Origin: Kingdonia uniflora
Taxonomy: Eukaryota > Streptophyta > Magnoliopsida > Ranunculales > Circaeasteraceae
Direction: 5' to 3'
DNA length: 64,000 nt
Assembly: GCA_014058105.1 (NCBI GenBank)
Contig: JACGCM010001844.1
Coordinates: 868,001 to 932,000, forward strand
Positions 10,990-22,293 of the stretch are shown here, piece by piece (position 1 is the first letter of the stretch; each line of letters begins with the position of its first letter). The notes beneath the pieces are model-generated. The model saw only the letters and a program-made list of their open reading frames with translations, was not told where the DNA came from and searched no databases. Position numbers and translations under genes: made by a program.

Positions 10990-11775
10990 TCATTTTGTGA
11001 TAAATAAAAACTAAGTGCTACACATTACTCTGCAGTACTTCCCAGCTACAGAGACAATCTAGACCTTAGAAAGGCACCACCCTTTTTGTGAATAGGTTCA
11101 ATCTCTAGACCTCTCTTCTATGGACGATATCTTCTTACATCTCAACACTCATCAAAAAGCTTATTGCTTGATATCTACACACTCAGCTAACTCGTGTATA
11201 ATATGTGGAAAGAGGAACTTAAAATATTTATGAACTGAGAACCACAAAATCAGGAAATAAATCATAAAAGAATCAAACCAGAAAAGTATTAACATATATC
11301 CATTCATTTTTCTTTCCTATCAGAGATACGTATTTCTCCCCCTTTTGTCATGGAAGAAGCAACTAACAATCGTAAACTACTATCTGAAATAAAAAGAGAT
11401 TAGAACTATTGGACAATAAAAAACAAAAAATAGTATTAAACATACTTCCAATGTTAGTGCATAGACTACTATTCTATGTGCTCTCAGAACAAAACTAGTC
11501 TCACATAGACAAACCAGAGACTAAAAACAAAATAGAGAGCATAAAAGAGATACCATGTATTATCTAGTAACCTCATAACTAAAAGCGTAATCATACATAG
11601 ACTCCTCCTGTAGCTAACAAATATACGCAACCTCTATCTCCATTCCACCCAACCGTATATCAATAGATTCCATTCGTGTATCAATATCACCCAACCTAGT
11701 CTGCATCACCTCCATACCCACTGTCAAAGTCTGAAGCATGCTCCCGAATTCCTAAAGAGTAAACACCCTTTGAGT
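10990..11775. other. CoB 3' untranslated stretch, no gene seen
   Basis: AT-rich sequence between the post-pol ORF and the polypurine tract. Only short frames are present on either strand. Confidence 0.5.
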
Positions 11776-12750
11776 CTATGCAGCTGAGCTATAAGAACCT
11801 ATATTCTCATCTGGAGTAACAAACTGCGCACCTGGAGGTGCGGGCTCATATGGTAGTACAAAAGGTAGATAAGATGCACTCCTATGACAGTTACTAGTAT
11901 CCAATCTTTCCACTTTGGTATCCTTGGGTTCATCAGGAAACATCTTATACCCAACCTCTAGTAAAATATCCATCACAAGGTGAGCAAAAGGTAATGAACT
12001 ACGATTTGCCTTTTTGGTGCTGGCATCTATCATCTCTGCAATGATAATGTTTGGGATATCAATTTCCACATTATTCTTGAAGGCATAGAGAAATACCTTT
12101 ATCCGCTCAAAAAGTTCATTCTTTTGGGATCTTGGGAGGATATTAGAAATAGCAATGTGATGTACTAGATGAGACTCGTCATCGAACATCTTACGAGTCA
12201 CAGTTCCTAATCCAGTATAGAGATTATGTTGAGAAGTGATGTCAATTACCATCTTATTCACCACAAGAAGAACAGGAATCTCATCCTTAATAAACTCACC
12301 CTCAAGAGAATAGGCGGTCCATGGATAAGATGTTACTGGCCAAATACACCTCTGAACGTGAATGAACGGAGAGAGGCCCAATATAGAATAAAGTCTACCC
12401 CGAGTTACAAAAAACTCTTCCTTATCAATAGTGACTGAAAAAAAATGATCATGAAGTAAATTGGTTGACTCCACTTTCAGATAAGCATAAAATAGTCGAA
12501 CAATGCGAGGATATATCTTCCCCGTGAGAGTAAGAATCTTGGTCCAACCTTTCTCTTCAAACTTTGCAAATATACTTGCGAAGCCCTCACTAACTGCAGA
12601 GACACTTTGGATATCTACTATGTATTCCATTACAATTGGGCAATCCTTAAAACCATTTTTTGTGCTCCAATACAACGGGTTATCCCCGACACTCTGACCA
12701 TCTAGAATAACTATTGAATTAGAGCATTTCCTATTTATTACTGCGGTAAC
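11776..12750 (-). CDS. Intact post-pol ORF of CoB (transposon-associated domain, env position)
   Basis: An uninterrupted frame of 324 codons runs from just after a stop at 12,753-12,751 to 11,776. There is no ATG at its upstream end; the stop codon itself forms a splice-acceptor-like CCTAG|GTTACC, suggesting expression by splicing. Residues around GWTKILTLTGKIYPRIVRLF and EFFVTRGRLYSILGLS resemble the plant transposon-associated family PF20167 (Transposase_32-like, from memory, unsearched). No signal peptide or clear membrane segment is seen, so it is not an obvious envelope protein even though it lies where SIRE elements carry env-like genes. The C-terminus is proline-rich (VLPYEPAPPGAQF). 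It is one of the longest intact frames in the window, although pol beside it is broken. Confidence 0.62.
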   Translation of the reverse strand, partial: VTAVINRKCSNSIVILDGQSVGDNPLYWSTKNGFKDCPIVMEYIVDIQSVSAVSEGFASIFAKFEEKGWTKILTLTGKIYPRIVRLFYAYLKVESTNLLHDHFFSVTIDKEEFFVTRGRLYSILGLSPFIHVQRCIWPVTSYPWTAYSLEGEFIKDEIPVLLVVNKMVIDITSQHNLYTGLGTVTRKMFDDESHLVHHIAISNILPRSQKNELFERIKVFLYAFKNNVEIDIPNIIIAEMIDASTKKANRSSLPFAHLVMDILLEVGYKMFPDEPKDTKVERLDTSNCHRSASYLPFVLPYEPAPPGAQFVTPDENIGSYSSAA

Positions 12751-14930
12751 CTAGGTGCCATATCGTACACCTACAAAAATCTGTCTATAGAGAAACACCC
12801 AAGCAACAATCACAAACCAACAAATTTAACTAGGAATCACCCACATTCCAACCCAACACCTGCAAGAAACAAGAAAATACATCTACTAACAATACACAAA
12901 CAACCAAACCCCAACCCTCAATATTCCAACAGTCACAGGTGTACAATCTAAACCAAAAACCTGCAATAAACAACCTAAACTCCAATCCCCCAATTCTCTA
13001 ACAATAAAACCTAGTAATTCCATAAAACTAGTCACACTAACCAAACCAACAAATATCCAATCAACATCGCATAATCACAATTCCAAACTCACCAATTTTA
13101 TGAGGAAAGAAGCATACAGAACCCAATAATCCAATTACAAACGCAAAATAATAGGTATGTGAAGAACTCACTTAACCCCAACGTACATCTTTGGGAAACC
13201 TTGAACAAAACTGCCCTAAATTGCTTGGAAAAACTTCGATAATCAAACCCCAAACATAACAAAAATCAAGTGCAAGGTGCAGCAAACTCAAGCATTTTCT
13301 CAATCAAATACAAATGATCAATAGAGAGAGGAAAAAAATCACAGTATAGGTGGAAACAAGAGTGAGAGAGACCGAGAGTTAAAAAACAAAGACAGTAAAA
13401 AGCAGAGAAAGGAACTTTGAGAAAAAAAATTATCGAAAAGTCGTTCGAACGAGAGGATTACTCGTTCAAACAAAACATAGTATTCAACAAACATCAACAG
13501 GAAACATAATCTACAGGAAATAAAAGATAAGACACAGGACTTAACAAGATAAACTGAAGACTACCAAACATACTCCCCCTCAAAATATGCATAGTCAAAT
13601 CTATAGACGCAACGAATACATGACAAATCAGAGAATATTATTGATCTATAAATGAAATAATGTAAAAGAACTTGGTGTGTGTGTGTAGTCCAATCAATAT
13701 CCTGACATTCAGACATATGAAGATCACTATTTTGAAAATATTATTCAACTTAGGCCTTTCATGGTTGGTCACTCAAAGTCACTGAGAATTTATTATATAT
13801 CACTCTAATGAAATATGAATATGAATAAACTGGAGTTAAAAATTTACAATCCAAAAAAAATAGTGTTATTTTACTGAAAGATCTCATAGAAGGAAAATCA
13901 ATTGATTTAGATGGTGCCAAGTTAACTAATATATAATCTCTATCTCTCATCTCCACTAAATTAACTGTGCTAAACTCAAGATCAAATAGGTCTTGATAAG
14001 GTTATAATGTAGGCAAGGGAAGGGACATGACAGAGTAGATGTTTTGTTGGCATTCAGAGACTACAAATTATACTTTCTCCCTCTCTTTCTTCAAATTGAG
14101 TTTACATCCCGTCATTCTTTCTCTTTATTGAGTACACATTGAACAGAATACTTCTTCCCTTTTTGTTCTTTTTTTTTGGCAAGACTATTATTGATATACT
14201 AGCAAAAACATTGGGGATACTCTATTTTTCTATTCATCTTTCCCCACTTAAACCAGATTGTTTTACTCCTTCCTTTACTTTTATTTCATTAAAAGTCTTA
14301 GAACAAATGGGCTAAGAAGAGTTGGATATAAAATGAATGACATATTTTAAGGCACAAAAGGGATGTAAGCGGAAAAAAAATTGGGTAAGTATAGACAAAG
14401 GCCAAAAAAGGTATAACAATAAAAAGGCTATTATCATATCTTTGGTCTCACATAGTACCTTTTTTTCTTGAATCAAGTATAGGGAATTTTCTATTAGACT
14501 AACTTGAGCTAGATGTCACCACCAACAATTGACTAAATCATAAAATAATGAGATCAAAAACAAAGAGAGATTCTGCGGGATAGAATTTATTTAATAACAC
14601 TCAAAGTTTGCACAAAAGGTTAGATCCCCACATAATGTTAGGTAACGAAGTCTCTATATTTATCCTCAAGGTTTCTACTTACGACTAAAGTCAGGAACAG
14701 TTGGAACTAGTGATGAATAAGAGATACTAAGTAGCTCAAGCGTTAAATTAATATATGGAAAATAAATAAATCCCGAACATACACATGCATAGCTAAGATA
14801 GACTATATTGCAAAAATCACGGGAAATAACCAATATAAACAAGAGAAACGATACATACCTGACGATGTCCACAAAATAGCGACACAAACAGTCAGGATGA
14901 ACTAAGAGATTTATGTAATGGAATAGACAC
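12751..14930 (-). other. Spacer between CoB pol and post-pol ORF, with leader-like segment
   Basis: Reading along the minus strand, 13,480-13,080 starts with two TTCGAA-type palindromes like those in the LTR (near 13,470-13,435). It then has a CT-rich run, as in plant 5' leaders, and short frames. This suggests an internal promoter or leader for the downstream ORF. The remaining part, 13,560-14,930, is AT-rich without convincing coding potential and includes a short (TG)n run near 13,677. Confidence 0.4.
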
Positions 14931-15790
14931 TAATAGCGCACCGGAGAGTTTCAAACCGAAGAACATCCAAAGGTTTGGTGAAGAGATTAGCAAGATGGTT
15001 TGTCGTACCAACATACTCTACAGTTACAATCTCTCGCTCAATAAGGTCTCAAATGAAATGAAATCTGATGTCAATATGCTTGGTCCTCGAATGTTGTCAA
15101 GGTTCTTGGAAATATTGATTGTACTTGTATTATCACAATAAAGTGACATTACTCCCTGATTCAGCCTGTAATCATGTAACATTTGTTTTAATTAGACTAA
15201 TTGGGTACTACAACTTCCCATAGTAATATACTCCACATCTGTAGTAGATTGTGAAATGCAATTCTATTTCTTACTTTGCCATGTAACAAGATTGTTCCTA
15301 ACGTAATAGCATCCTCTAGAAGTGCTTTTCCTTTCATCAGAATTTCTAGCCCAATCAGCATCTGAGTATCCAATAATTTTAGACGTAGTGTCTCAAATAT
15401 ACCACAATCCAAACTTAAAAGTCCCAGAAACATTGCGAATTATTTGTTTAACATCGTGTAAATGAGACTCCTTAGGACTTGCCTAATAATGGGCACATAT
15501 ACAAGCACTTAGCACAATTTCTGGACGACTAGTTATAAGATACAACAAGCTTCCTATCATGTTCTTATACATCTTCTGGTCTACATCAGTACCTGCGGAA
15601 TCCTTACTCAATTTGGTGGTAGTGCTCATTGGTGTCCTTGCATGTTTCGCGGACTCAAGACCAAACTTTTTTACAAGATCCTTAACATATTTATAATAAG
15701 ATACAAAAATGTCATCCTCCCATTGCTTGATTTAGAGACCTAAGAAGTAGATTAATTTCCCAACCATGCTCATCTCGAACTCTCTTCCTA
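14931..15790 (-). pseudogene. RNase H of CoB
   Basis: The end of the domain reads HLANLFTKPLDVLRFETL near 14,990-14,935, the usual Copia RNase H C-terminus. Upstream phrases of the domain appear in 15,433-15,197, in more than one frame. It would remove template RNA during reverse transcription. It is frameshifted and non-functional. Confidence 0.78.
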
Positions 15791-16669
15791 TTAATTCTCT
15801 AAATGCCTTGACACGTGGATCAGACATAGATCCAAATGCAATATCATCCGCATATACCTGAGTAATAAGTATTTCATCTCCTTCTTGCTGAATAAACAAT
15901 ATCTTATCAACTCCCCATCGAATAAGCCCCTTTCCAAATAAAAAGTTTGAGAATCTGTCATACCATGCTCGAGGAGGTTATTTTAGTCCATAAAGAGCTT
16001 TCTTCAAACGATAAACATACTCTGGATGATGTGGATCTTCAAGCCCCTTAGGTTGGGCTACATACACTTCTTCCTCAAGTAACCCATTCAAGAATACACT
16101 TTCTTTATCCATCTGATAAAGCTTAAACTTTTTGTGACAGGCAAAAGCCAAAAGCATCTTAATAGATTCAATTCTAGCTGTAGGAGAAAAAGTTCCTCTA
16201 CATCTACCCTTTTTATTTGATTGTATCCCTGAGCTACCAGCCTTGCTTTTTTTCTTACGACATCACCATTCTCATCAAAATTGTTCTTGTAAATCTACTT
16301 AGTGCCAATAATATTAGTATTTTTCGGTCGTGATACTAAGTCCCACACATCTTGTCGCTTGAATTCATTTAGCTCATCTTGCATGGTGTTAATCCAATAT
16401 TTATCAGATAACGCATCTTTCACGTTGGTTGGCTCATTGATGGACACAGAACACACACTTTCTACTATCTTATATAGTGTAGAACAACGATAATCGACAC
16501 ACATAGTGGACTCATGAAGTGTAGGACATTCATAATCATCAAGGTATCCAGGAGCACCACAATTTCGATGTGGATTAGTACAGATAGTAGCATGTGGTGC
16601 TGAGATTTTACTAGGAGGTATTTTAGAAGCTTCAGCGCGAGACGTACCTACAATTTCCATGGGTAGCAC
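15791..16669 (-). pseudogene. Reverse transcriptase of CoB
   Basis: The catalytic block QVYADDIAFGS lies at about 15,860-15,830 (YADD at 15,854-15,843), intact at the two aspartates. The upstream part (KDALSDKYWINTMQDELNEF, QDVWDLV) is the Copia RT N-terminal signature at 16,669-16,295. Stops and shifts occur between the two parts. Confidence 0.85.
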
Positions 16670-17732
16670 AATATCTTAAGCCACAATAGAAGAGGATGCG
16701 TAGTTTCTTCTTGAACATTGCTATCTCCATCATTTGTTTGTCAAAGAACTATCGAGTCATCAACTACTACATTAATTGACCCCATTACCATCTTGTTCTT
16801 CAAGTTGTAAACATGATAAGCCCTACTATTTGTTACATATCCCAGTAAAATACCTTCATCACTTTGGGCGTCAAATTTTCCAATATTCTCCCGATCACAT
16901 GTGATATAACATTTACTTCTAAACACATAAAAGTATTTCAAGTTTGGCTTTTTTCCAAACCAGAGTTCATACGGCGTGTTAAGTGTAAGAGGACACAAGT
17001 AAACTTTTTTGATAATGTGACACGAGGTATGAATAGCTTCTCCCTAAAAATGATTAGGAACATTATTTCCATGGAGTAATACCCACCCCATCTCTTGTAA
17101 AACTCGGATCTTTCATTCTACAACCCATTAGATCGACAGTACATAATCACATCACTATCTATGAACTCTCCTCCACGATCACTTTAAATTCTGGCAATAG
17201 AACAATCTTTCTCATTCTGTATTTGAAGGGCTATAATATGAAATTCTTCAAACATTTCATACTTCTATTTTAATAATACGATCCAAGTGAACCTTGAAAA
17301 ATTATCAACCATAACACAGATATACTTCTTTCCACCCAAAGTACTCACTCTCATAGGACCCATTAAGTCCATGTGAATTAGCTCTAGAACTCGTATAGTG
17401 GCAATGTTGGTAGATTTTTTGTGCAGACTCTTGGTTTGCTTTCTAATTTGACATGGTCCACATACTGCATCTGTTAACTTGCTTAGTCATGAAACCCCTC
17501 AAACTATTTCCTTACTTGTAATCTTGGCAAGATCCTTGAAGTTCATATGCCCTAACCGTTGGTTCTACAGTTCCGCATCGTTCATCTTAGCAACTTTACA
17601 TGAAATAGAATCTTGTGATATAGTATAGTAGTTGTCAGAAGTTCTGGCAGCAGTCACAATACATTTCCCAGTATTATCAAAGATATGGCATACCATCTTG
17701 TCAAATGTTACTTTGTTGTCTTCATCACATAA
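16670..17732 (-). pseudogene. Integrase of CoB
   Basis: The pre-integrase zinc segment (RLGHMNFKDLAKI, near 17,560-17,520) is followed by the core phrase DLMGPMRV near 17,370. The C-terminal phrase TPYELWFGKKPNLKYF and the tail DEGILLGYVTNSRAYHVYN lie at 16,998-16,741. The order is that of Copia elements (integrase before RT). The middle is decayed. Confidence 0.82.
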
Positions 17733-18380
17733 CTAACTCACACCCAGAAGGTTTGCAGTAAGTACCTTGACATATAGTACATTATCGACCGCTGGGCACC
17801 CAATTCCATCCACACTCCCTTTTCCTGCAATCTTTCCACTCATCCCTCCTCCATAAGTAACATCACCTCCTTGAATATCTGTGACATTGTTCAGACGAGT
17901 AGCATCCCCCATCATGTGACGAGAGCATCCACTATCTATATACCACTGGGTAGAGTTGCAAGCATTTAGAGCCATTAATGTAACATTGCACTGTAATTGT
18001 GGTAGAAGATTCTTCTTCTGAACCCAAACGAATCTCACTTTTTTTTGTTCTTCTGTCGCTTGAGTCAAATTCTTGAAACTATTAAAAAACTTTTGGACAA
18101 AAGAGGAATTAGCAAAAAAATTGGCATATGATCGATAGGGCTTCCCTCTTTCCAAGTGAAGATCATTCCTACTATGGAATGCAGGAACATATCTACAATA
18201 GGGAGCAAGATGATCCTTTCGACCACAAGCCTGACAATAAAATACATAAAAGACAAAATGCAGCTTAGTCTGCCTATGAGGAGCATTAATTATACCTAGG
18301 TGTGAGAAAATATGGAACTGAATTAGCTTTGACAAACTTAGTGACTTGAGATGAGGTGGACTTAACATTTTTCTCATCAA
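17733..18380 (-). pseudogene. Protease region of CoB with second zinc knuckle
   Basis: This 215-residue open stretch contains a CCHC-like motif CQACGRKDHLAPYC (residues about 49-62). The Copia protease site WYIDSGCSRHMMGD follows (residues about 147-160; catalytic Asp near 17,933), with the D-S-G triplet intact. The tail (VDNVLYVKVLTANLLGVS) leads into the pre-integrase region. Neighbouring segments are in other frames, so the polyprotein is broken. Confidence 0.85.
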
Positions 18381-18471
18381 ATCCTAGCCCTCTTTTGTCA
18401 ATACCATTTTTGCTCATACTTAGTATTTTATCAATATTTTTTGTTCCATGATAGAAAACTTCAAGTTTTTA

Positions 18472-19850
18472 CTATGTAGAGGTCAAATCAAGTTTAAGTT
18501 TCTCAATTTCAGTTTCTGCCAATTTTATATTCTCCACAGCAGTGTGTTTTACCTGTTCACAAGTCTTAAGTTTGGCACTAAGAGATTGTTTCTCATTTTT
18601 AAGTTTCTCAAGCTGATAAATAAGTTGAGAATACAACTCATCAAAATTAGGCTCTTCATAGTTATCACTTTCATAGTCACTGTGATCTTCTCCGTCAATT
18701 TCAAGTGCAAAAATATTATAGCGATCACAACATGAGTTAATAATAGCAATATGAGCTCTTAGACCATTTCCATCTTTTTGAAAGGGATTATTATGTTCAT
18801 TATGGCCATCATCACTATCATCCCACGTAACAGTAATGTTCATAGCCTTGTGGCTGCTATTAGAACTCTTAGTGAGACAGCTCTGGGCATAGTGACCATA
18901 CTTATGACACCTATAACATTAAACTTTATTTAGATCTTGTTCAGAATTAGTTTGCTTGCCATAAGACTTAACACGGTCATGAGGATGTAGCTTATAATTC
19001 ACATTTTTCCCTTGTTTCTCAAATTACCTTTTTTTAGAAGTTTTCTAAATTGTTGGCTTATAAGAGCAATCTATGAATCAGAATCAAGTTCTTCATCATC
19101 GTTAGAGACATAATAGTTGTCAACTTCTCTGGTTTCCTGAGAAGATAAAGAGTTGAAGGAAGACATAAAAGCTAAGCTCTTATTCTTCTTAAGGTTTTTC
19201 ATTTCTATTTCAAATTCAAAAGTTCATAATTTTCTTGCAAATGTGCCAGGTTTCGTGGTTTTAAGATTTTGCGTTTCCTCTATAGCATCACATCTAGACC
19301 TAAAACTCTTAGGAAAAGATCTTAAAATTTTATAAACTATTTGAATATCGGTGTATCCAGCTCCTAAAGAGGAACTGTTGTTAATAATATCAGTCAATCT
19401 GGTATAAAACTCACTGAACGGTTCTTCCTCAGTCATCTGGATATTTTCAAATTGAGAGGTGAGCATTTACAGTTTACTTTATTTAACCATATCATCACCT
19501 TCGTGAGTGTACATTAAGATGCCCCAAGCTTCTATCGAGGTGGTACACGCAGAGATATGCATATACTCACTTTGGCTCAATACATTAAAGATAGCATTAA
19601 GACCTTTAGAATTATACCCAGATGTTTCTTTTTCCTCCTTAGTCCATTGATTTTTAAGTTTAGGAATTTCTACAGCTGTTATTGGCTTACCCCGTATAAC
19701 AGTTGGGGGCACCCATCCATCTTCAATGGCAATCCAGAGATCTTCTCCCATGGATTGCAAGAAGGTAATCATTCGAACCTTCCAGTAGGGAAAGTTCGTG
19801 CCATCAAAGAGTGGTGGGCGATTTATAGGATCTCTAAATTTTTTAGAATT
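18472..19850 (-). pseudogene. Gag of CoB with CCHC knuckle and coiled coil
   Basis: It begins near 19,845 with NRPPLFDGTNFPYWKVRM, a SIRE-type Gag start. The frame is cut near 19,470 and continues at 19,466-19,224 (NIQMTEEEPFSEFYTRLTDI). A perfect CX2CX4HX4C knuckle (CYRCHKYGHYAQSC) lies at 18,918-18,877. An acidic region and heptad-rich coiled coil follow (LIYQLEKLKNEKQSLSAKL, 18,843-18,472). It assembles the particle and binds RNA. Confidence 0.85.
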
Positions 19851-19915
19851 TATTAAATTAATTAAGCACTTAAGACAAGATCACCGCTCAGGATATAAAG
19901 CCTACAAGCAATTCT

Positions 19916-19927
19916 GCTCTGGTCCAA
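19916..19927 (-). other. Primer-binding site of CoB
   Basis: The minus strand reads TTGGACCAGAGC next to the 5' LTR, a degenerate match to the initiator-Met tRNA site (TGGTATCAGAGC). It fixes the inner end of the 5' LTR. Confidence 0.75.
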
Positions 19928-19928
19928 T

Positions 19929-20845
19929 TGAAATTCTATGTGCTTGGTATTTAATGTATTTTGAAAAAAAGGTCACCCCTATTTTTATCAATCAATGATC
20001 TAGGATTAAACATAAATAATCAATGGTTAAGACAAGGAATTAAACGATGCAAGAAATTATTCACCCTGCGGAAACTCCTTACTCAAGAGAAAAACCATAG
20101 GTCATTGTCAATGAATACGACAACCAAAAATTCACTAATCAAAAAGAGTTTAATATGAATTACATTTACAGACTTAATAACCGCATCTCGTGATTATTTC
20201 TCTTCTAATCAAAGCATCACCCCTTATCCCCTTCATTCTTGCAACAGCGCTCCTTGATCTCACACCAAGTATCACCCTTCTTGAATCACTCTAAAATAAT
20301 TTATGGGAAGTAGGATATACTAACTCAACATCAGCCTCAATATTTTTAGGTTTTGATTGATGTCAAATTGTCTCCTTAATAAAGGATATTGAGCCCTTTC
20401 GAAAATAACTTTTTGCCAAAGAAAGATTGAAAAGAGAGAGAGAAAAGAGATGCAATGTTCACTTAAATAGTAATTTAATTTTTCTCGAGACTCGTTCGAA
20501 TGAGACCTAAGGTCGCTCGAGCGAAATTCCCAGTAACCCTTTAAAAATGAGTTTTATGTTTTGAACTCGTAGTACTCATTCGAACGAGACCTAAGGTCGT
20601 TCGAACGAAATGCCCAAAATTCGTTCGAACAAGACCTAAGGTTGTTTGAACGAGATTCCCAAAAAGTTTAGAAAATTTAGAAAAATAGTTTTGGCTCCCT
20701 TTATCAGAGTTCCACTAAACCAACTTACCTTCTTGGTCGTTAGTTGATAGAAGACTTGTACGAAGGTCTTCATTCTGTCACTGTCTTCGACTGAGATAAC
20801 CACGAACCGTCAAATACACGAAATGAGACAAACCAAAACTTTTCA
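19929..20845 (-). repeat. 5' LTR of CoB
   Basis: Bounded by TG (19,929) and CA (20,845) on the plus strand and aligned along its length with 10,038-10,974. It holds a TTCGAA palindrome cluster at 20,490-20,650. Confidence 0.88.
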
Positions 20846-21010
20846 ATAGCTTGCCATAAATGTAAACTTATTCATTCTTGTAGCATCTTCCATGTCGAAC
20901 TCACCACCTTGTTTAACCATTATCTTTTTACCAAAGAAAGATTCGAAGAAAAATGTTCCAGTAATGCTAACGGGGACTGGGGGAGTTGGCATTGATAATA
21001 AACCCAATCC
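20846..21010 (-). CDS. Candidate host exon interrupted by CoB
   Basis: On the minus strand a strong acceptor (T-rich tract, then TTAATGCAG) precedes an open frame containing MPTPPVPVSITGTFFFESFF and EFDMEDATRMNKFTFMASY, broken by the CoB LTR. An internal donor-like GGTG|GTGAGT near 20,910 might end the exon earlier. No family was recognised. It could be a pseudogene or a fragment of another repeat. Confidence 0.38.
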
Positions 21011-21745
21011 CTGCATTAAGGAAAAAAAATTAATTAGGGCATAAATTTAAGTTACGATAATACACACAACTAATTATAACCACAAAGATTAAATGAATGA
21101 TAAAAAGTTGCTAGATATGAAATTTGTACAATTTCCAAATACAAAATCTGAATCCAAATATATAATCTAAATCATCAAAACCAAAACGAATCACTCTAAA
21201 TTAATCAAAGCAATAAGCCCAGACAGAGACCCAATACTAGAATAAATCACTTTTACCGTAGATCAATCAAGGATACATGAGTAAGAGAGAGAGAGAGAGA
21301 GACCCCAATACACAATTAATAAAAAAACTTCAACTAATTAAGATTGGGTTAAACCAAACCTAAAGTAAATGGAAGAAACCCCAATGCGCCATGGTAGAAA
21401 CCGGGAGGAGGGGGGAGATGTTAACTTTGGAGAATAAATCGGATAATGGGGATAAGATTGGGGAGATAAAAAAGAAGAGGGAGGGAGTCTGTGGGGTTAG
21501 TGTTAAGGGTTAATCAACTGCTTCTAAACTATTTTTGGTTCATAGGTATTAGTATGATAGTTGGAGACAAAGTCAGAGTGGGATATGTGGGAGCTCATAA
21601 CTGTTGAAAGTATAAACACCCATAAAGGACTTGCCCTTAAGTAAAAGTGGAACTCCGCTTTCCTTCTTAAGGGTAAATTTGTCCCTAGATAAAGGATCGC
21701 CTCTGGATATAATATAGACTAAATGCTTATGGAAAAAAAATTAAT
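21011..21745 (-). other. Presumed first intron, 5' exon and promoter of the interrupted host gene
   Basis: The minus strand from about 21,480 shows a pyrimidine-rich leader and an ATG in good plant context (TACCATGGCG, about 21,393). That frame meets a stop after 10 codons, next to a consensus AG|GT. A (CT)n run follows near 21,300-21,280, then AT-rich intron-like sequence up to the acceptor at 21,011. No frame joins the ATG cleanly to the next exon, so the gene model is incomplete. Confidence 0.3.
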
Positions 21746-22006
21746 TGTTAGGAAATATAATATTGTCGAAGATTAGCTATTTTATATCTTAGAGCAATTG
21801 AGAGAGAGAGAGAGGATTCTTTATTGATAATCTGGAAAACAGTAGAACTGCACATAATGCAATTAGTAGATAACCGTATTAAATAGACTACCTAGCCTAC
21901 TCAAACTCTCCCCATAACCTTAAAGGGCCTATGGGCTTGTTAGGAGTCCTGTAGGATACGCCAACCCTGTTGGGCTCCTAGCTTGGGATAGATCCAACTC
22001 CTAACA
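21746..22006 (-). repeat. 3' LTR of CoA
   Basis: 261 bp, aligned along its length with 42,240-42,496, including a (GA)n run near 21,800. The inner flank lacks a clear polypurine tract, but a GGGGGAG run lies 0.22 kb inside (minus strand, near 22,235). Confidence 0.75.
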
Positions 22007-22293
22007 CTATATTTCATACTAGGACGACTTGCCTTATCAAAACATCTGCCTAGCAAAACCCCCTTGGGTAAAAAGTCATGCAGGGAAAGAGTACAGTCCT
22101 ATGTCATGTATGGGTTGTAGACACGTATACATTGCCTCATCAAAACCTCCAATCAATAAAATCTCCTAGGATTAAAACTGTACTATAAGGAAAAAGAGTA
22201 CACCGCGCATGTATCCACGTCAAGCTAGGACTACTCCCCCTGACATCAATCTCCCTGAGATATATCTCTATAAGATATTGATAAATAAATCTT

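Larger units (their letters stand above)
10038..20845 (-). mobile_element. Copia LTR retrotransposon CoB (SIRE/Maximus-type) with post-pol ORF
   Basis: Two LTRs of 937 and 917 bp bound a minus-strand internal region: Met-tRNA primer site, gag with zinc knuckle, long coiled coil, second knuckle, protease, integrase, RT, RNase H, a leader-like segment, an extra ORF (12,750-11,776) and a polypurine tract. The large size, long LTRs and an ORF after pol point to the SIRE/Maximus lineage. gag and pol contain many stops. The flanking 5-mers (AAGGC left, ATAGC right) match at only 3 of 5 positions, so the target duplication is uncertain. Confidence 0.88.

Noticed and set aside
11776..12750. Calling the CoB post-pol ORF an envelope protein
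   Set aside because: Position fits, but there is no signal peptide, no transmembrane anchor and no cysteine pattern. The sequence looks like a plant transposon-associated domain.
10033..20850. A clear 5-bp target duplication for CoB
   Set aside because: AAGGC and ATAGC agree at 3 of 5 positions only, so I do not count it as evidence.
22007..22240. Extending the CoA LTR to include this stretch, which has phrases typical of Copia 3' regions
   Set aside because: It has no counterpart beside the other LTR at 42,240-42,496, and TG/CA ends plus a near-perfect target duplication fit the shorter LTR.
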